Assembly (NCBI GenBank): GCA_002786025.1
Contig: NHNW01000016.1
Location: 558,001-622,000 of the forward strand
DNA: 64,000 nt
Direction: 5' to 3'
Source of the DNA: Zasmidium citrigriseum
Taxonomy: Eukaryota > Ascomycota > Dothideomycetes > Mycosphaerellales > Mycosphaerellaceae
Shown here: positions 1 through 12,851 of the stretch, one piece after another
Layout: each line of letters opens with the position of its first letter
How positions within the stretch are numbered: position 1 is the first letter of the stretch
Program-made: the position numbers and the translations under genes
The notes under the pieces: model-generated
Database searches by the model: none
Seen by the model: only the letters and a program-made list of their open reading frames with translations
Told to the model about the DNA's origin: nothing

Positions 1-3000
1 GGGGATGCGGTTTAGCATACAATGGCAGCTCTGTGCGCAATAAGATGGATTGCGCACAAAACCGATCCTCCTCAACGCCGGCCACCTCTCAGACTGCCCA
101 AACCCTCGGCCAGGCCTGCCTCCTGCTAGCGGATCTTCTGTGACTTCTGCCGGTCACGCTTTGCACGCCCAGACGGGCTCAGCATCTCAATCTCAGAGGA
201 TGTCGGGCTGTTGTTGCCAGCAGCACCACCAACAGGCGTCTGTGGACGGCGAGAGCTAGATCGTGGTAGCCGGACTACCTTCTTGCCCTTCTCTCTCTTC
301 TTCTAGGCTAGCCGAGCTGAGGGACTGCTAGCATCCAGACGCTCCTCAAGCAACAGATCACCGTCACCGTCGTCGTCGTCCAGATCGATATTAGACAATC
401 CAGCTTCAATAGCAGCCCAGTTCTCACGCTCCTTGCGAGACGGCGTGCGACTGCGACCGCTCGGCGTACGCTAAGGAGACTCAATCTCTTGGTTCAGATT
501 GCGGCGAGCGGCTCTTAGGTACGCTTAAGCCTCCTCGTTAGTAACTAGAGTCCAATCTGGATCGTCGGTAGCACCACCACGCCAGCCGGTTAGAGTCTAA
601 CCTAGCTTAGCAAGACGCAATCGACTACTAGCTCGACCTGCTAATTCCACTTCGTCCATTCTACTTACTCCACGCTTATTACTAGCTCTACCTAGACGGT
701 CGTCGGTTGTGCTTACGCCTACTTAAGAAGACGATACGCTTAAGCCTAGCTTAAGCTTTCGATAAAGACCGAGGGTAGCCTTCGCAGACTTCTAGTTGCT
801 AGTATTAGCTTTAGATTGGCGCTCTTCTAGTGTCTAGCTAGCAGGCTGCTCTTTACTCGGCGTAGTAGTAGGCTCCTCCTCCGTTCTACTAGCCTCCTTA
901 GCTATATTCTTCTCCTTGTTACGCTTCCTCTATACTACTAACAGCTCCTAACGTATTCTAAATACCTCTAGTATAATACAGTTCATCTTAGCTATTAATC
1001 TATCGAGTAGAATCTCCTATCTTCGGTTTCCGTCGTTTAGCTAACGTATGAATTCGATAGCCTTCTCGTTCATGCGCTCGCGGTTAACTGTGCTAAACTT
1101 CTTAATAGTCTTCGCGTAATTTGGATTGAAGATATCGCGAAGGAGCTACTATAGGATACGATTAGGTACTAGAACGTTAGATAGCATGTTAAACAGCCAG
1201 TTACTATACGGATCCGTAAATACCTAGTTAGCCCGACGAGTAACCTATACCTAGATATCTAGTAAGGCGAGTGCTAGTATTGTTCTAGCGATTGGCTTCG
1301 TCGGCTTCTTCTTACGAGTAGGTAGTTCCCGCTAAAATAGCAGCTCGAGTAGCTTTAGGTTACATATACTATAGCACTCTAGTATCTACACGACCTTGTC
1401 TAGCTCGTACATACGCTCCTGTTCGCAGAGGTACTTATTAATAATCTTACGCTAGTAGCGACGCTTCCTCGGATTAGTACTGTACCGGGTATTCTAAGCA
1501 GCTCGCTAGATGTCTAGAATACTATCGCGGGCCTTTATTTCCTTCGCGTTCTAGTCCTTCTTAGACGTATTGTTTGTAATAGCGTCCTCAACAGCCTAGG
1601 TAGTATCGCTATCGGCTAGGGCTAGGGCCGTATCTATAAGATCTAGAACGAAGTCGAGGGGGTTATCCTAGATATTATCGAAGACTAAATTATCGACACT
1701 ACTAAAAAGAACATCGTCCTTATCGACGTCCTCGTTATTAATACCTATAATTTGTCGTAGGTTACTACGACGGGTAGGGACGTACTCTCGACGGCTATAC
1801 GTTAGCTCTTCGATATCGCCCTCTTCGACTTCGACGACCCTTGGAATAAGTAACTTGTAGCTAGAACCTGCTAGCAAACGCCTCTAGCTGTCGTCGATAT
1901 AGTACGGGATATAGAAGACTACTAGCGCCTAGAGATCCTTCAAACGAGCAGCACGACTAGCCTTCTAGAGACCGTTATCGATGTCCTTAGTAATAGGCTA
2001 GCCCTAGTAGATAAGGCGCTTAATATCTAGAAAGTTAGCGCTAGTAGCGGTCGCTAGTAATACCTATAGGATACGTATCTTCGAATCGAGCTTCTTAAAC
2101 TTATAGTATCGCAAATCCTTATCGTAGTTAGTAATATAGCTAGTGTAGAAGGACACGATTTCGTCGACGTTATAGCCACCTAGACTACGAGTATACTTCT
2201 TGGTCATATCCTCGACACCCTCTATAAGTAGGATAAGCTAATTACGGAACTGCTTTATACTAACGTTAATACCGGAGCGGGTGTTATTAAAGATCGCTGT
2301 CTTATCGATACAGTCGGGCGTTACGAAGCTAGTCTCTAGATTAATAGCTTGTTCTAGCAACTAGTACAGTATATCGAAGTTGCTAAGGTAGCTATTAGGG
2401 ATAGTCTATAGGATATATATAGTATTAGGCTAGTTAACGCTAGTACGGATTACCTGCGTCTTGAATAGTTTATCGCCTTACTTACGGAAGCTAGTATTCT
2501 TTAGCAAGAACTACTCGGTTTCCTTCGAGATAGTAGCCGAGCAACCAAGGAAGACAGTGTTAATCGACATTATCGAACGGGCTAGGTAGATCTGCGAGAA
2601 CTCTTTCTAGAACTCGCGCTACTTAAGGACGAGATACACCTTATCCATCGCGAAGAGGCCGATCCGAGGAGCGACGGTACAGAGTACCGCCTAAAACTCT
2701 AGCAACACAAGCTACTCTAGACTGCAGATAATATAGTAGTATTTACTAGCCTTAATGTCGTCGTATATCTTAGGATCCTTCTTCTTAGTCTCGGCGGTAA
2801 TAAGACATACTTAGATAAGATCCTACTTATTATCCTAGAGCTAGCGGACTGCTTCTTCGATATCGCCCCTCTACTCGTTACTAATACGGGTGAGTAGCAC
2901 TACCTAGATAGTTATCTTGCCCGTTAGAAGGGTAGGGGTATAGAATAATAGGCTCTTACTAGTACTAGTAGCTACCGCTACTAGAACGTCTCGCTGGCCG

Positions 3001-4360
3001 AAGATAAGGGCGTAGACGACGTCGATCTAATATGTTAGGTTAGCTAGATACTAGATTCAAGGGTTTATACTCTTACCTACAACTAAGATAGCTCGAGGTC
3101 CTTTTATAGATAGAACAGCTTTAGGACCTTGCGAAGTCTAGTACGGATAATGTCGTCCATAACTGGAAACGCCTCTTTAGACTCGCTAGTATCGCTTACA
3201 AGGAGCTAAACCTCCTCGAGCTAGTATCCTGCAATAAGCAAACACCGCTACTCGAAGTACTAGCGCTAGACCTCTATACTATTATTAACATCTAGCAATA
3301 GTAGCTACCGCTTAACATTCCACTGTAGATTGTCACGATTAATAGCGGCGCGGCCTAGTAGTCGAGGCGGGTTAGGGTCGTTGGCGGTACCCTAACGCTA
3401 GGCAGCTTACGCTCTCTAGTCTCTGTCTACCGCCCTCTTGCCTGCGGCCTAACTAGCGATGAATATAGAGCCCTATAGTGCCGAGCTCTTCTTCTTCGCA
3501 CCCCTCTTGCCCTTCTTCTTCCTCGGCGGTATGATGTCGTTACTAGGTGTAGGAAAGGGGTTGGTATCGGAAGAGGAAGGGGTTTAGTAATAGAAACGTC
3601 TTGGATCTAGATAACCTCGCACGTCTAACGCCTATTCTAGATACGAAGGTGGTGTTTAGCGATATAACAAGACGGAGGAAGGATTTCGAGCGGTGTGCGC
3701 CTCTTAATTGCCGTCGCTAGCGGGCGGGTAGCAGAGCGGAAGGCGACTAATTCACTAGGGCCGACCTACATCTCCGCATGTTACAAAACCGACTGGAAAG
3801 CGTTAGTAAGTAAATTAAAGAAGATTGGCTTCTTTGGTTTTATACGGATTAGTCTAGAAACGAGTGGAAATAGTTAGATACTCGAAAAGGGTAGACAGTT
3901 TTTAATAGCTACTCGAGGACGGAGACTTCAATATATAGTTTCCACGACACTTAGAGGTGTTTGGGCATATTACTACGACTACCCGTATATGCTTTGTTTA
4001 ACAGGCGGGTGTTATCGTCGTCGTCTGCAGGTACCTATTCGATTAAAAACCACGAAGCCTAAAATGACTTTAAGGGTTTTTTGAATTTAGCTTATTTCGC
4101 GTTAAATTAATATCCTTGAAAATCTATACAATAGATCTATCGTCCAAAAATCTACAATAGTGTTTTGTACTTTTTCGCATATTAGTTTTAGCGGTAGCAG
4201 AATCGCAGTTAGTGTAGACGCGTTTAATAGACGCGAAGGGGATTCTAACCGGATTGGGCGTTTTGTCCTTAGGCGCTTCGCTAGAGCTCAGCCCGCTACA
4301 CCAAACCTAATCCGGAAACTAAACTAGCCTTACCTTACCGAAGCGCCTAAATAGAGGTAG
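1..4360 (-). repeat. Left arm of large inverted duplication (helicase-bearing repeat)
   Basis: This arm is the reverse complement of 4,836-9,190. Paired landmarks include left 112-117 with right 9,071-9,076 and left 4,351-4,360 with right 4,836-4,845; the two coordinates of a pair always sum to about 9,190, so indels are few. The arm continues past the window start, because the pairing is still good at base 1. Coding sense is on the minus strand. CpA/TpG dinucleotides are still common in the first 300 bases and drop inward, so RIP is lighter here than in the right arm. Confidence 0.85.
70..3520 (-). pseudogene. RIP-inactivated RecQ/DEAH-like helicase, left copy
   Basis: No intact frame survives. 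The longest open piece is 1,668-1,877 on the minus strand (69 codons). Read on the minus strand, the dead frame shows an SF2 helicase order: a degraded Walker A ending S-K-S, a degraded motif II read as D-K-V-Y (expected D-E-V-H; both changes are CpA/TpG transitions), motif III G-C-S-A-T-I, and a motif VI-like R-A-A-R. The pattern resembles the large RecQ-type helicases of fungal repeats and subtelomeres more than the Pif1 type of Helitrons. The SF2 call is fairly firm, RecQ-like is moderate, and which element it belongs to is unknown. Confidence 0.55.
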
Positions 4361-4835
4361 ATTTCTAGGGGGAATTAATATAATATAGACTTACAGCAAA
4401 AGATGTTTGTACGTGTTTCTTTGCTAGACTTCTAGACAGAGGGAGCTGCGGCTGCTTGTACTAATACCTAATACACCGCTTCGCAGGGATTAAATAGAGT
4501 AAACACTTTGCTGTATACTCGTTAGTACGACTTACATTGGAATTTCGGGATTTAAAGATTTCGCTTTGAGGGGTAACATTCAATAACAGCTAGTATAGCG
4601 AAGGCTAGGTTAGATTCGAACGAAAATATCCCAAACACGATCGCGTGCGCGAACGATACAATCGGCAGTAGGGCGTGCCCCTCAAGTTTATTACGCGATA
4701 GCTAGTAGTTACTAGATATTGGATGTGCTAACCGTTATACTATAGAGCCTATGTTTGTTTATATTTCACCGTTTAGTAGTCTTCAAATATGAAAGTTAAC
4801 AACTAGTGTCGATGAAATGCAAGGCAGCGGAGATC
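4361..4835. other. Unpaired spacer at the centre of the inverted duplication
   Basis: These 475 bases do not pair with themselves in the way the flanking arms do. They carry mixed RIP damage and no ORF. On the minus strand, 4,721-4,750 looks like the acceptor and D-arm start of a tRNA, and 4,606-4,622 contains a B-box-like GTTCGAATC, but they are too far apart and too mutated for a tRNA call. No gene is seen. Confidence 0.6.
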
Positions 4836-7800
4836 CTACCTCTATTTAGGCGCTTCGGAGGTAAGGCTAGTCCAGTTTCCGGATTAGGTTTAGTATAGGT
4901 GGAAAGCGAGCTCTTGCGAAGCGCCTAAGGACAAAACGCCCGATCCAGTCGCTTTCCGCTTCGCGTCCATTAAACGCGTCCACCAAAACTACGATTCTAC
5001 TACTACTAAACCTATTATACGAAAAAGTATAAAATACTATTATAGATTTTTAGACGAAGAATCTATTATATAGATTTTTATAGACGTTAATTAAACGCGA
5101 AATAAGCTAAATTTAAAAAACCCTTAAAGTTATTTTAGGCTTCGTGTTTTTTAATCGAATAGGTACCTATAGATAGCGATAATACTACTCGCCTATTAAA
5201 TAACGTATATAGAGGTAGTCGTAGTAATATACCTAAATACCTCTAAGTATCGTAGGAACTATATATTAAAGTCTTTATCCTTAAGTAGCTATTAAAAACT
5301 ATCTACCCTTTTTAAGTATCTAACTATTTCTACTCGTTTCTAGAGTAATCTATAGTAAACTAAAGAAGCTAATCTTCTTTAATTTACTTATAAACGACGT
5401 CTAGGCGGTTTTATAACGTATAGAAGTATAGGTTAGCCCTAGTAAATTAGTTACCTTCTACTCTACTACCTATCTACTAGTAATAGTAAGTAAGAGGCGT
5501 ATACTACTCGAAATCCTTCCTCTATCTCGTTATATTACTAAAAGCTACTTTAGTATCTATAGCTAGAGTAGGAGGTCTAGATCTAATATCTTTTTATTAC
5601 TTAACCCCTTCTATTATAAACCCCTTCTACTATAGACCCCTTCTAATACCTAGTAACTAAACCTATTATATCGCTAAGAAAGAAGAAGAGTAAGAGGGGT
5701 ATAAAGAAGAAGAGCTTAGTACTATAGGGCTCTATATTTATCGCTAGTTAGGCTATAGGTAAGAGGGTAGTAGATAGAAACTAGAGAGTATAAGCTACCT
5801 AGTATTAGGGTACCGCTAACGACCCTAACCCGCCTCGACTACTAGGCTATACTACTATTAATCGTAATAATCTATAGTAGGATATTAAGCGGTAGCTACT
5901 ATTACTAGATATTAATAATAGTATAGAGGTCTAGCGCTAGTACTTCGAGTAGTAGTATTTACTTATTATAGGATACTAGCTCGAGGAGGTTTAGCTCCTT
6001 ATAAGCGATACTAGTAAATCTAAAGAGGCGTTTCTAGTTATAGACGATATTATCTATACTAGACTTCGTAAGGTACTAAAGCTATTCTATCTATAGAAGG
6101 ACCTTAAGCTATCTTAGTTATAGGTAAGAAGAGTATAAACCCTTATATCTAGTATCTAGCTAACCTAATATATTAGATCGACGTTATCTACGCCCTTATC
6201 TTTAGCTAGCGAGACGTTCTAGTAGTAGTAGCTACTAGTACTAGTAAGAGCCTACTATTCTATACCTCTACCCTTCTAATAGGTAAAATAACTATCTAGG
6301 TAGTACTACTTACCCGTATTAGTAACGAGTAGAGGGGCGATATCGAAAAAGTAGTCTACTAGCTCTAGGATAATAAGTAGGATCTTATTCGAGTATATCT
6401 TATTACTACTAAGACTAAAAAGAAGGATCCTAAGATATACGACGATATTAAGGCTAGTAAATACTACTATATTATCTATAGTCTAGAGTAGCTTATATTA
6501 CTAGAGTTTTAGGCGGTACTCTATACTATCGCTCCTTAGATTAGCCTCTTCGCGATAGATAAGGTATATCTTATCCTTAAGTAGCGCGAGTTCTAGAAAG
6601 AATTCTCGTAGATCTATCTAGCCCGTTTAATAATATCGATTAATACTATCTTCCTTAGTTATTCGGCTACTATCTCGAAGGAAACCGAGTAGTTCTTACT
6701 AAAGAATACTAGCTTCCGTAAGTAAGGTAACGAGCTATTTAAGACGTAGGTAATCTATACTAGCGTTAACTAGCCTAATACTATATATATCCTATAGACT
6801 ATCCCTAATAGCTACCTTAGTAACTTCGATATACTATACTAGTTACTAGAATAAGCTATTAATCTAGAGACTAGCTTCGTAACGTCCGACTATATCGATA
6901 AGATAGCGATCTTTAATAATACTCGCTCTAGTATTAACGTTAGTATAAAGTAGTTCCGTAATTAGCTTATCCTACTTATAGAAGGTATTAAGGATATAAC
7001 TAAGAAGTATACTCGTAGTCTAGGTAGCTATAACGTCGACGAAATCGTATCCTTCTATACTAGCTATATTACTAACTATAATAAGGATTTACGATACTAT
7101 AAGTTTAAGAAGCTCGATTCGAAGATACGTATCCTATAGGTATTACTAGCGACTACTACTAGCGCTAACTTTCTAGATATTAAGCGCCTTATCTACTAGG
7201 GCTAGCCTATTACTAAGGATATCGACGACGGTCTCTAGAAGGCTAGTTATACTACTCGTTTAAAGGATCTCTAGGCGCTAGTAGTCTTCTATATCCTATA
7301 CTATATCGACGATAGCTAGAGGCGTTTACTAGTAGGTTCTAGCTATAAGTTACTTATTCTAAGGGTCGTCGAAGTCGAAGAGGGCGATATTAAAGAGCTA
7401 ACGTATAGCTATTAAGAGTATATTCCTACTCGTTATAGTAACCTACGATAAATTATAGGTATTAATAATAAGGACGTCGATAAGGACGATATTCTTTTTA
7501 GTAGTATTAATAATTTAGTCTTTAATAATATCTAGGATAACCCCTTCGACTTCGTTCTAGATCTTATAGATACGGCCCTAGCCCTAGCTAATAGCGATAC
7601 TACCTAGGCTATTAAGGACGCTATTATAAATAATACGTCTAAGAAGGACTAGAACGCGAAGGAAATAAAGGCCCGCGATAGTATTCTAGATATCTAGCGA
7701 GCTACTTAGAATACCTAGTATAGTACTAATTCGAGGAAGCGTCGCTACTAGCGTAAGATTATTAATAAGTACCTCTACGAATAGGAGCGTATATACGAGC

Positions 7801-9190
7801 TAGATAAGGTCGTATAGATACTAGAGTACTATAGTATATATAACCTAAAGCTACTCGAGCTACTATTTTAGCGGGAACTACCTACTCGTAAGAAGAAGCT
7901 AACGAAGCTAATCGCTAGAATAATACTAGTACTCGCCTTACTAGATATCTAGGTATAGGTTACTCGTTAGGCTAACTAGGTATTTATAGATCTATATAGT
8001 AACTAGCTATTTAATATACTATCTAACGTTCTAGTACTTAATCGTATCCTATAGTAGCTCCTTTACGATATCTTTAATCTAAATTACGCGAAGACTATTA
8101 AAAAGTTTAGTATAGTTAACCGCGAGCGTATAAACGAGAAGGCTATCGAATTTATACGTTAGCTAAACGACGGAAACCGAAGATAGGAGATTCTACTTAA
8201 TAGATTAATAGCTAAGATAAACCGTATTATACTAGAGGTATTTAGAATACGTTAGGAGCTATTAGTAATATAGAGGAAGCGTAATAAGAAGAAGAATATA
8301 GCTAAGGAGGCTAGTAGAATAGAGGAGAAGCCTACTACTACGCCGAGTAAAGAGTAGCCTACTAGCTAGATACTAGAAGAGCGCCGATCTAAAGCTAATA
8401 CTAGTAACTAGAAGTCTACGAAGGCTACCCTTAGTCTTTATTAAAAGCTTAAGCTAGGCTTAGGCGTATTATCTTCTTAAGTAGGCCTAAGTACTAACGA
8501 TCGTCTAGGTAGAGCTAGTAATAAGCGTAGAGTAAGTAGAATAGACGAAGTAGAATTAGTAGGCCGAGCTAGTAGTCGATTACGCCTTACTAAGCTAGGT
8601 TAGACTCTAACTAGCTAGCGTAGTAGTACTACTAATAACCTAGATTAGACTCTAGTTACTAACGAGAAGGCTTAAGTATACCTAAGAGCCGTACGCTATA
8701 ACCTAAACTAAGAGATTAAGTCTCCTTAGCGTATACTAAGCGGTCGTAGTTATATACCGTCTCGTAAGGAGCGTAAGAACTAGGCTACTATTAAAGCTAG
8801 ATTATCTAATATCGATCTAGACGATAGGGATAAGAATAACGATAATCTATTACTTAAGAAGCGTCTAGATACTAGTAGTCCCTTAGCTTAGCTAGCCTAG
8901 AAGAAGAGAGAGAAGGGTAAGAAGGTAGTCTATCCTCGCCGTCTATAGACTCCTATTAGTAGTACTACTAGTAATAATAGCCCGACGTCCTCTAAGGCTA
9001 AGATACTAAGCCCTTCTAGGTATATAAAGTATAACTAGTAGAAGTTATAGAAGATCTACTAATAGGAGGTAGGCCTAGCCGAGGGTTTAGGTAGTCTAAG
9101 AGGTAGCTAGCGTTAAGAGAGGTTTTATACGCGATCTATCTTATTACGTATAAAGCTACTATTATATACTAAACTACCGTATCCCTAGAC
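4836..9190 (+). repeat. Right arm of large inverted duplication (helicase-bearing repeat)
   Basis: Reverse complement of 1-4,360. Compared with the left arm, nearly all differences are C to T or G to A at CpA/TpG sites, which are almost entirely gone here from about 5,150 onward. The outer part of this arm matches sequence down to base 1 of the left arm and probably runs further than can be tested in this window. Confidence 0.85.
5690..9120 (+). pseudogene. RIP-inactivated RecQ/DEAH-like helicase, right copy
   Basis: Second copy of the helicase in the left arm, in the opposite orientation. It is riddled with TAG and TAA. Remnants: a Walker A-like A-T-S-T-S-K-S at about 6,231-6,251, a motif II remnant D-K-V-Y at 6,558-6,569 (Glu to Lys and His to Tyr relative to D-E-V-H), S-A-T at about 6,663-6,671, and a basic C-terminal part from about 7,700 that was probably coiled coil or low complexity. 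The N-terminal region from 5,690 starts with a Lys-rich run. Non-functional. Family is RecQ-like by motif order only. Confidence 0.55.
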
Positions 9191-10419
9191 CTTAACGTAC
9201 TCTCTACCTCTTACTTAAAGACTATCTACCTAAGGCTTATAACTCTTAAATAGACGGTAGATATATAGGTTTATAGCGAGACTAGAATAGACGCTAGTAG
9301 ATAGTAGATAGCTTATTATAGAGGCTAGTAAAGGCTCGTAGATAGTAAATAGTATATTTCTAGTCTTAGAGAACCTCCCTTATAGTATTTAATCTTCGTT
9401 CGTAATAAATCTAATAGAGTTCGTAATAGATTCGATAGCGTTAGTAATAAATCGAAAGGTATTATTATCTTAGAGAGGATTTAGGAAGCTAAGGGAGCTA
9501 AGGTCGAAGTACCTACGTAGAAAGTATAGTCTTATACGTAGCTTCGATTACGCTTCTACTAAATCCTAGTTTCGCTATTATTAACGTTAATATAATTATT
9601 AACGTACTACTAAACCTATCGCTAACGCCCTTAGATTATCGCTATCGCGTCTATTACCGCCCTTTAAACGCGTCTACTACTAACTACTTACCTATACGAA
9701 GCCGCCGAATCTACTACCTACCTACCTATACGAAGCTACTAAATCTACTAACTTTATCTTATTCCTCGCTAAATCTATCGATATCGAAGCCCTACTTATC
9801 GCCTAAGGTATTACCTAGGAAGATATATAAGACGTAAAGTAATAGGCGGAGGTCTTATATATAGTTAGATAAACTAGTTAGTATAACCCTCTCTTCTCTA
9901 TAGCGACTTAGTAGTACCTAAAGGAGCCTTACTAGGTAATTTAGTAGTACCCGAAGAAGCCTCGCTATTATAGATTATTAGTCTCTTATACTAGGCGCTA
10001 TAGTAGTACTTAAAGGAGCCTACGCTATAGCTAAAGGTAGTATACCTAAAGGAGTAGCGACGCTAATATAAGAAGTTAACCTATCCGTTACCTTCTCTAT
10101 CGAAGTAACTACTATAAGCCGAAGTATTATAAGTAGACTACCGAGTCTAGGCCTAAGTATCCGAAGATAATAGTAATATAAGTAGGCTTCTAAGGAGTAG
10201 GTACCTATAACCATTATAGGTAAGCCTAATATATAGTTATAGGTACTATTATATATAGCGGATATTATAAAAAGGTAGAGGGTATATAGCGTAAACGTAT
10301 TACTATCGAAGCTAGCTATATCTCTAGTATTATAAGTCTACCTAGGTAGTCTTTAAGCGTAGCCTTAAACCCTATACCTTTTAGAAGGATAGCTAAGCGA
10401 GCGCTAGTCGAACCTTTAT

Positions 10420-10960
10420 ACTACTCCTATAGAGGAGCTACCTTATAAGCGAGAGAGGTACCTCGCTAAGTACTATAATAGTAGGCGTAGAACTAAAGTA
10501 ATAAACCTAGGCGGGTAAAAGACTAAATAATAAGGATAAGGTATACTACTAACTAAGTAGAATCTTATCGATTCTAGATAGATAGCCTAGTACTAAGTAC
10601 CTAGTTTAACGTTATAGATAGGATAAAGGGCGAAGCGGTCTAGTAGTATCTACCTTTCCTAACCTCTACTAAAGTAAAGCGGTCTAGCGTCTACTACCTT
10701 TCCTAATCTTTATAGAAGATAGGCCGCCCTAAGTACTCGGTTATTTAGTAACGTAGATAGTAGCTAGCCTATAGCTCGGTTTAACGTCGATAAAGCTAGA
10801 TAGACTACTATAGCTAGTTACCGCCTATTATTAACGAGATAGAGGTAGCGACCTAAGTTATTATCTTACGCTAGTATAGAAGTTAATAAAAGGAAGAAAA
10901 AGGAAGAGTAAGGGCGATAAGAACTTATAGTTACGCGTATATAAAGATTCGTAGGTAGCG
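10420..10960 (+). pseudogene. Possible retrotransposon Gag fossil
   Basis: After allowing for RIP stops, the plus strand shows a run with the spacing of a retrotransposon capsid: a G-x-A near a hydrophobic Y-L-P-F-L, then a segment around 10,700-10,830 with regularly spaced Gln, Arg, Tyr and Leu. No reverse transcriptase follows before the next element. It is an orphan piece, and Gag is the best guess rather than a firm call. Confidence 0.3.
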
Positions 10961-11181
10961 ATATAATATTAGCGTAGGTAAGGTTTTAGTAGCGATAATA
11001 CTATAGTAAATAGTAATAATAAGTAGAGTTTACGAGGATTAGGAGGACTAGCTAGAGCGGTAGTAGAGTAAAGGAGAGAGATAAGGTAAGGTTTTAAGGA
11101 GTAAAGAGGTAGAGCGAAGGGGTAGAGGGTAGAGTAAAGGAGTAGAGAGTAGAGAGTAAGAATAAGGAAGCGTTAACGACG

Positions 11182-11229
11182 GACTAGATACTAGACTAGA
11201 TACTAGACTAGATACTAGACTAGATACTA
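11182..11229 (+). repeat. 12-bp minisatellite (GACTAGATACTA, 4 copies)
   Basis: Four perfect head-to-tail copies of GACTAGATACTA, followed by the start of a fifth. A related array with units like GACTAGAGTACTA lies at about 12,004-12,064. The unit is rich in TAG, as expected if an older repeat was RIP-mutated and then copied, or mutated uniformly. Confidence 0.9.
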
Positions 11230-11815
11230 GACGAGTAGTAATCGAACGATCTATACGTATAGTCCTTCGCCCTCTAAACTTTAGTATCTAGTAAAAGAGT
11301 AAAATAAACTCTTATAATACTATAAGGTATTAGAGAGGTAGTATAAAGGGCGAACTATTTATTTCCTTAGTAAGTAATAATAGCGATAATAGGTCTTAAA
11401 GTATAGACCTATACCTATATTAGTTATAAAGGTAGTAACCTTACGAGTACCTAGCTATAAAGTTATACTAGTTAGTTTTAACTACTCTATAGTAGGCGGG
11501 GTATCTAATAAGGACGCTAATCCTATATCGGTTTTAATTATTATACGATAAACGAGGCGTCTAATAAGGACGCTAATCCTAAAGGTAGTAAATTTAGTAT
11601 ATTAAGTTTAGTTTAAAGGAAATACCTCCTAAAGGAAGTATTATTTCTAGGGTATAATATTAAGACTAGACGCTACTAAACTAAGTTTCGTTCGTAGGGA
11701 GTCGTTATAGTAAGGACGGATCTATTAAGTTAAGTTTTATACTTAAGTACTCGTCGTAATAAAGACGGGTATACCTTCCTTCTATATAGGCCTACCTAAG
11801 TATAACGTATATACG

Positions 11816-11882
11816 TTAGGATTCGAACGAGGGACTTTACGTTTAGTACCCGCCGTACTACTACGCTATTAAGACGTAATAA
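11816..11882 (-). other. tRNA-like fossil (RIP-mutated)
   Basis: Read on the minus strand, the stretch has tRNA length, an A-box-like TAGCGTAGTAGTA, a T-loop-like GTTCGAATCC and partly complementary ends (TACGT with ACGTA). The anticodon stem and T stem do not pair properly after RIP. It could be a tRNA pseudogene or the head of a tRNA-derived SINE. It is not a functional tRNA call. Confidence 0.3.
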
Positions 11883-12431
11883 AGGATAGTAGGTAAGGTT
11901 CTAATTAAAATATATAGCTTTTACGCTAATATAACGTAATAGGTAAACTTTAGTATATAAAAGGCTAGAATACGGAGCTCGCTTAGAGATTATACGGCTA
12001 ATACTATTACTAGAAAACTAGACTAGAGTACTAGACTAGAAGACTAGACTAGAGTACTAGACTAGATAAGAGCGATAAGATAGCGAGCTAAGTAATTCTC
12101 TCGATAGTAGCGATCTACTCGTACTACTTACGAGCCTAGTAGTAACGAGTATACTTACTAACGCCCTTCTTACCCTTATACTACTAGGTAGTAGTAGGGG
12201 TATACTCTATATACTACGAGCTATCTTACTAGCTATAGTACTATCGATAAGCTATTATACGAACTTACGAGACCCCGTTAACTTCCTTAATCTAGCTAAT
12301 ATACGAATAACGGCGCTTCTTAGCCTCCTTAAGGCTATCGAATTAAGCTTAACTTAGACTCCGATAGTAATATCTATAGGCGATAGGCTAGTAATACTCG
12401 ATACGAGGACGACGTAGCCTATTAGTCGGTA

Positions 12432-12486
12432 CTAGAGCTAGAGCTAGAGCTAGAGCTAGAGCTAGAGTTAGAGTTAGAGTTAGAAC
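12432..12486 (+). repeat. Hexanucleotide array (CTAGAG, about 9 copies)
   Basis: About nine tandem copies of CTAGAG. The last three have drifted to TTAGAG. It lies in RIP-saturated DNA about 370 bp left of the LTR element. Confidence 0.85.
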
Positions 12487-12851
12487 TACCTTATTATTAC
12501 TTTTAGGTATATTATAGATATTAGTAGGAGCGGCTATAGATACTATAGCTTTTACTAGACGCGGAATACGACGTAGATAACTAAGGGTAGGGCGTAGTAC
12601 TTATAGTAGTAGCGACGCTCTATTCGACTTAAAGTAAGCGAAGAGCTAATTAAGCCGCCGCCGCTACTACTCTTATAATAATAGCGATAGCGACGGTAGC
12701 GATAAATTAGTAATACTATATCTATATTAGTACTAATAGACGGATAGTATATAACTCGAATTACTTATAGTAGCTTAATAAGAGTAAGTACCTTATCTAC
12801 CTAAGGATCTCTCTCTAGCTCGACTATCGCTAGCTCGGCTACGTTAGCTAG

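Larger units (their letters stand above)
9191..12851. other. RIP-saturated repeat DNA of mixed origin
   Basis: I see essentially no CpA or TpG in this stretch, so any genes here have been erased. It contains a possible Gag fossil, two related tandem arrays, a hexanucleotide array and a tRNA-like fossil (listed separately). Short phrases close to agtagtacctaaaggagcct recur around 9,910, 10,005 and 10,040. It also forms the left flank of the LTR element insertion. No live gene is seen. Confidence 0.7.

Noticed and set aside
4237..4330. A second tRNA or SINE-like stretch, repeated at about 4,855-4,960
   Set aside because: There is a GGTTAGAATCC-like B box on the minus strand, but no cloverleaf. 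Better seen as part of the inverted arms.
4602..4750. tRNA-like halves on the minus strand in the inverted-repeat spacer
   Set aside because: Acceptor ends pair over about 5 bp and the D-arm looks real, but the anticodon arm is missing, the T stem does not pair, and the span is about 150 nt. At most a fossil.
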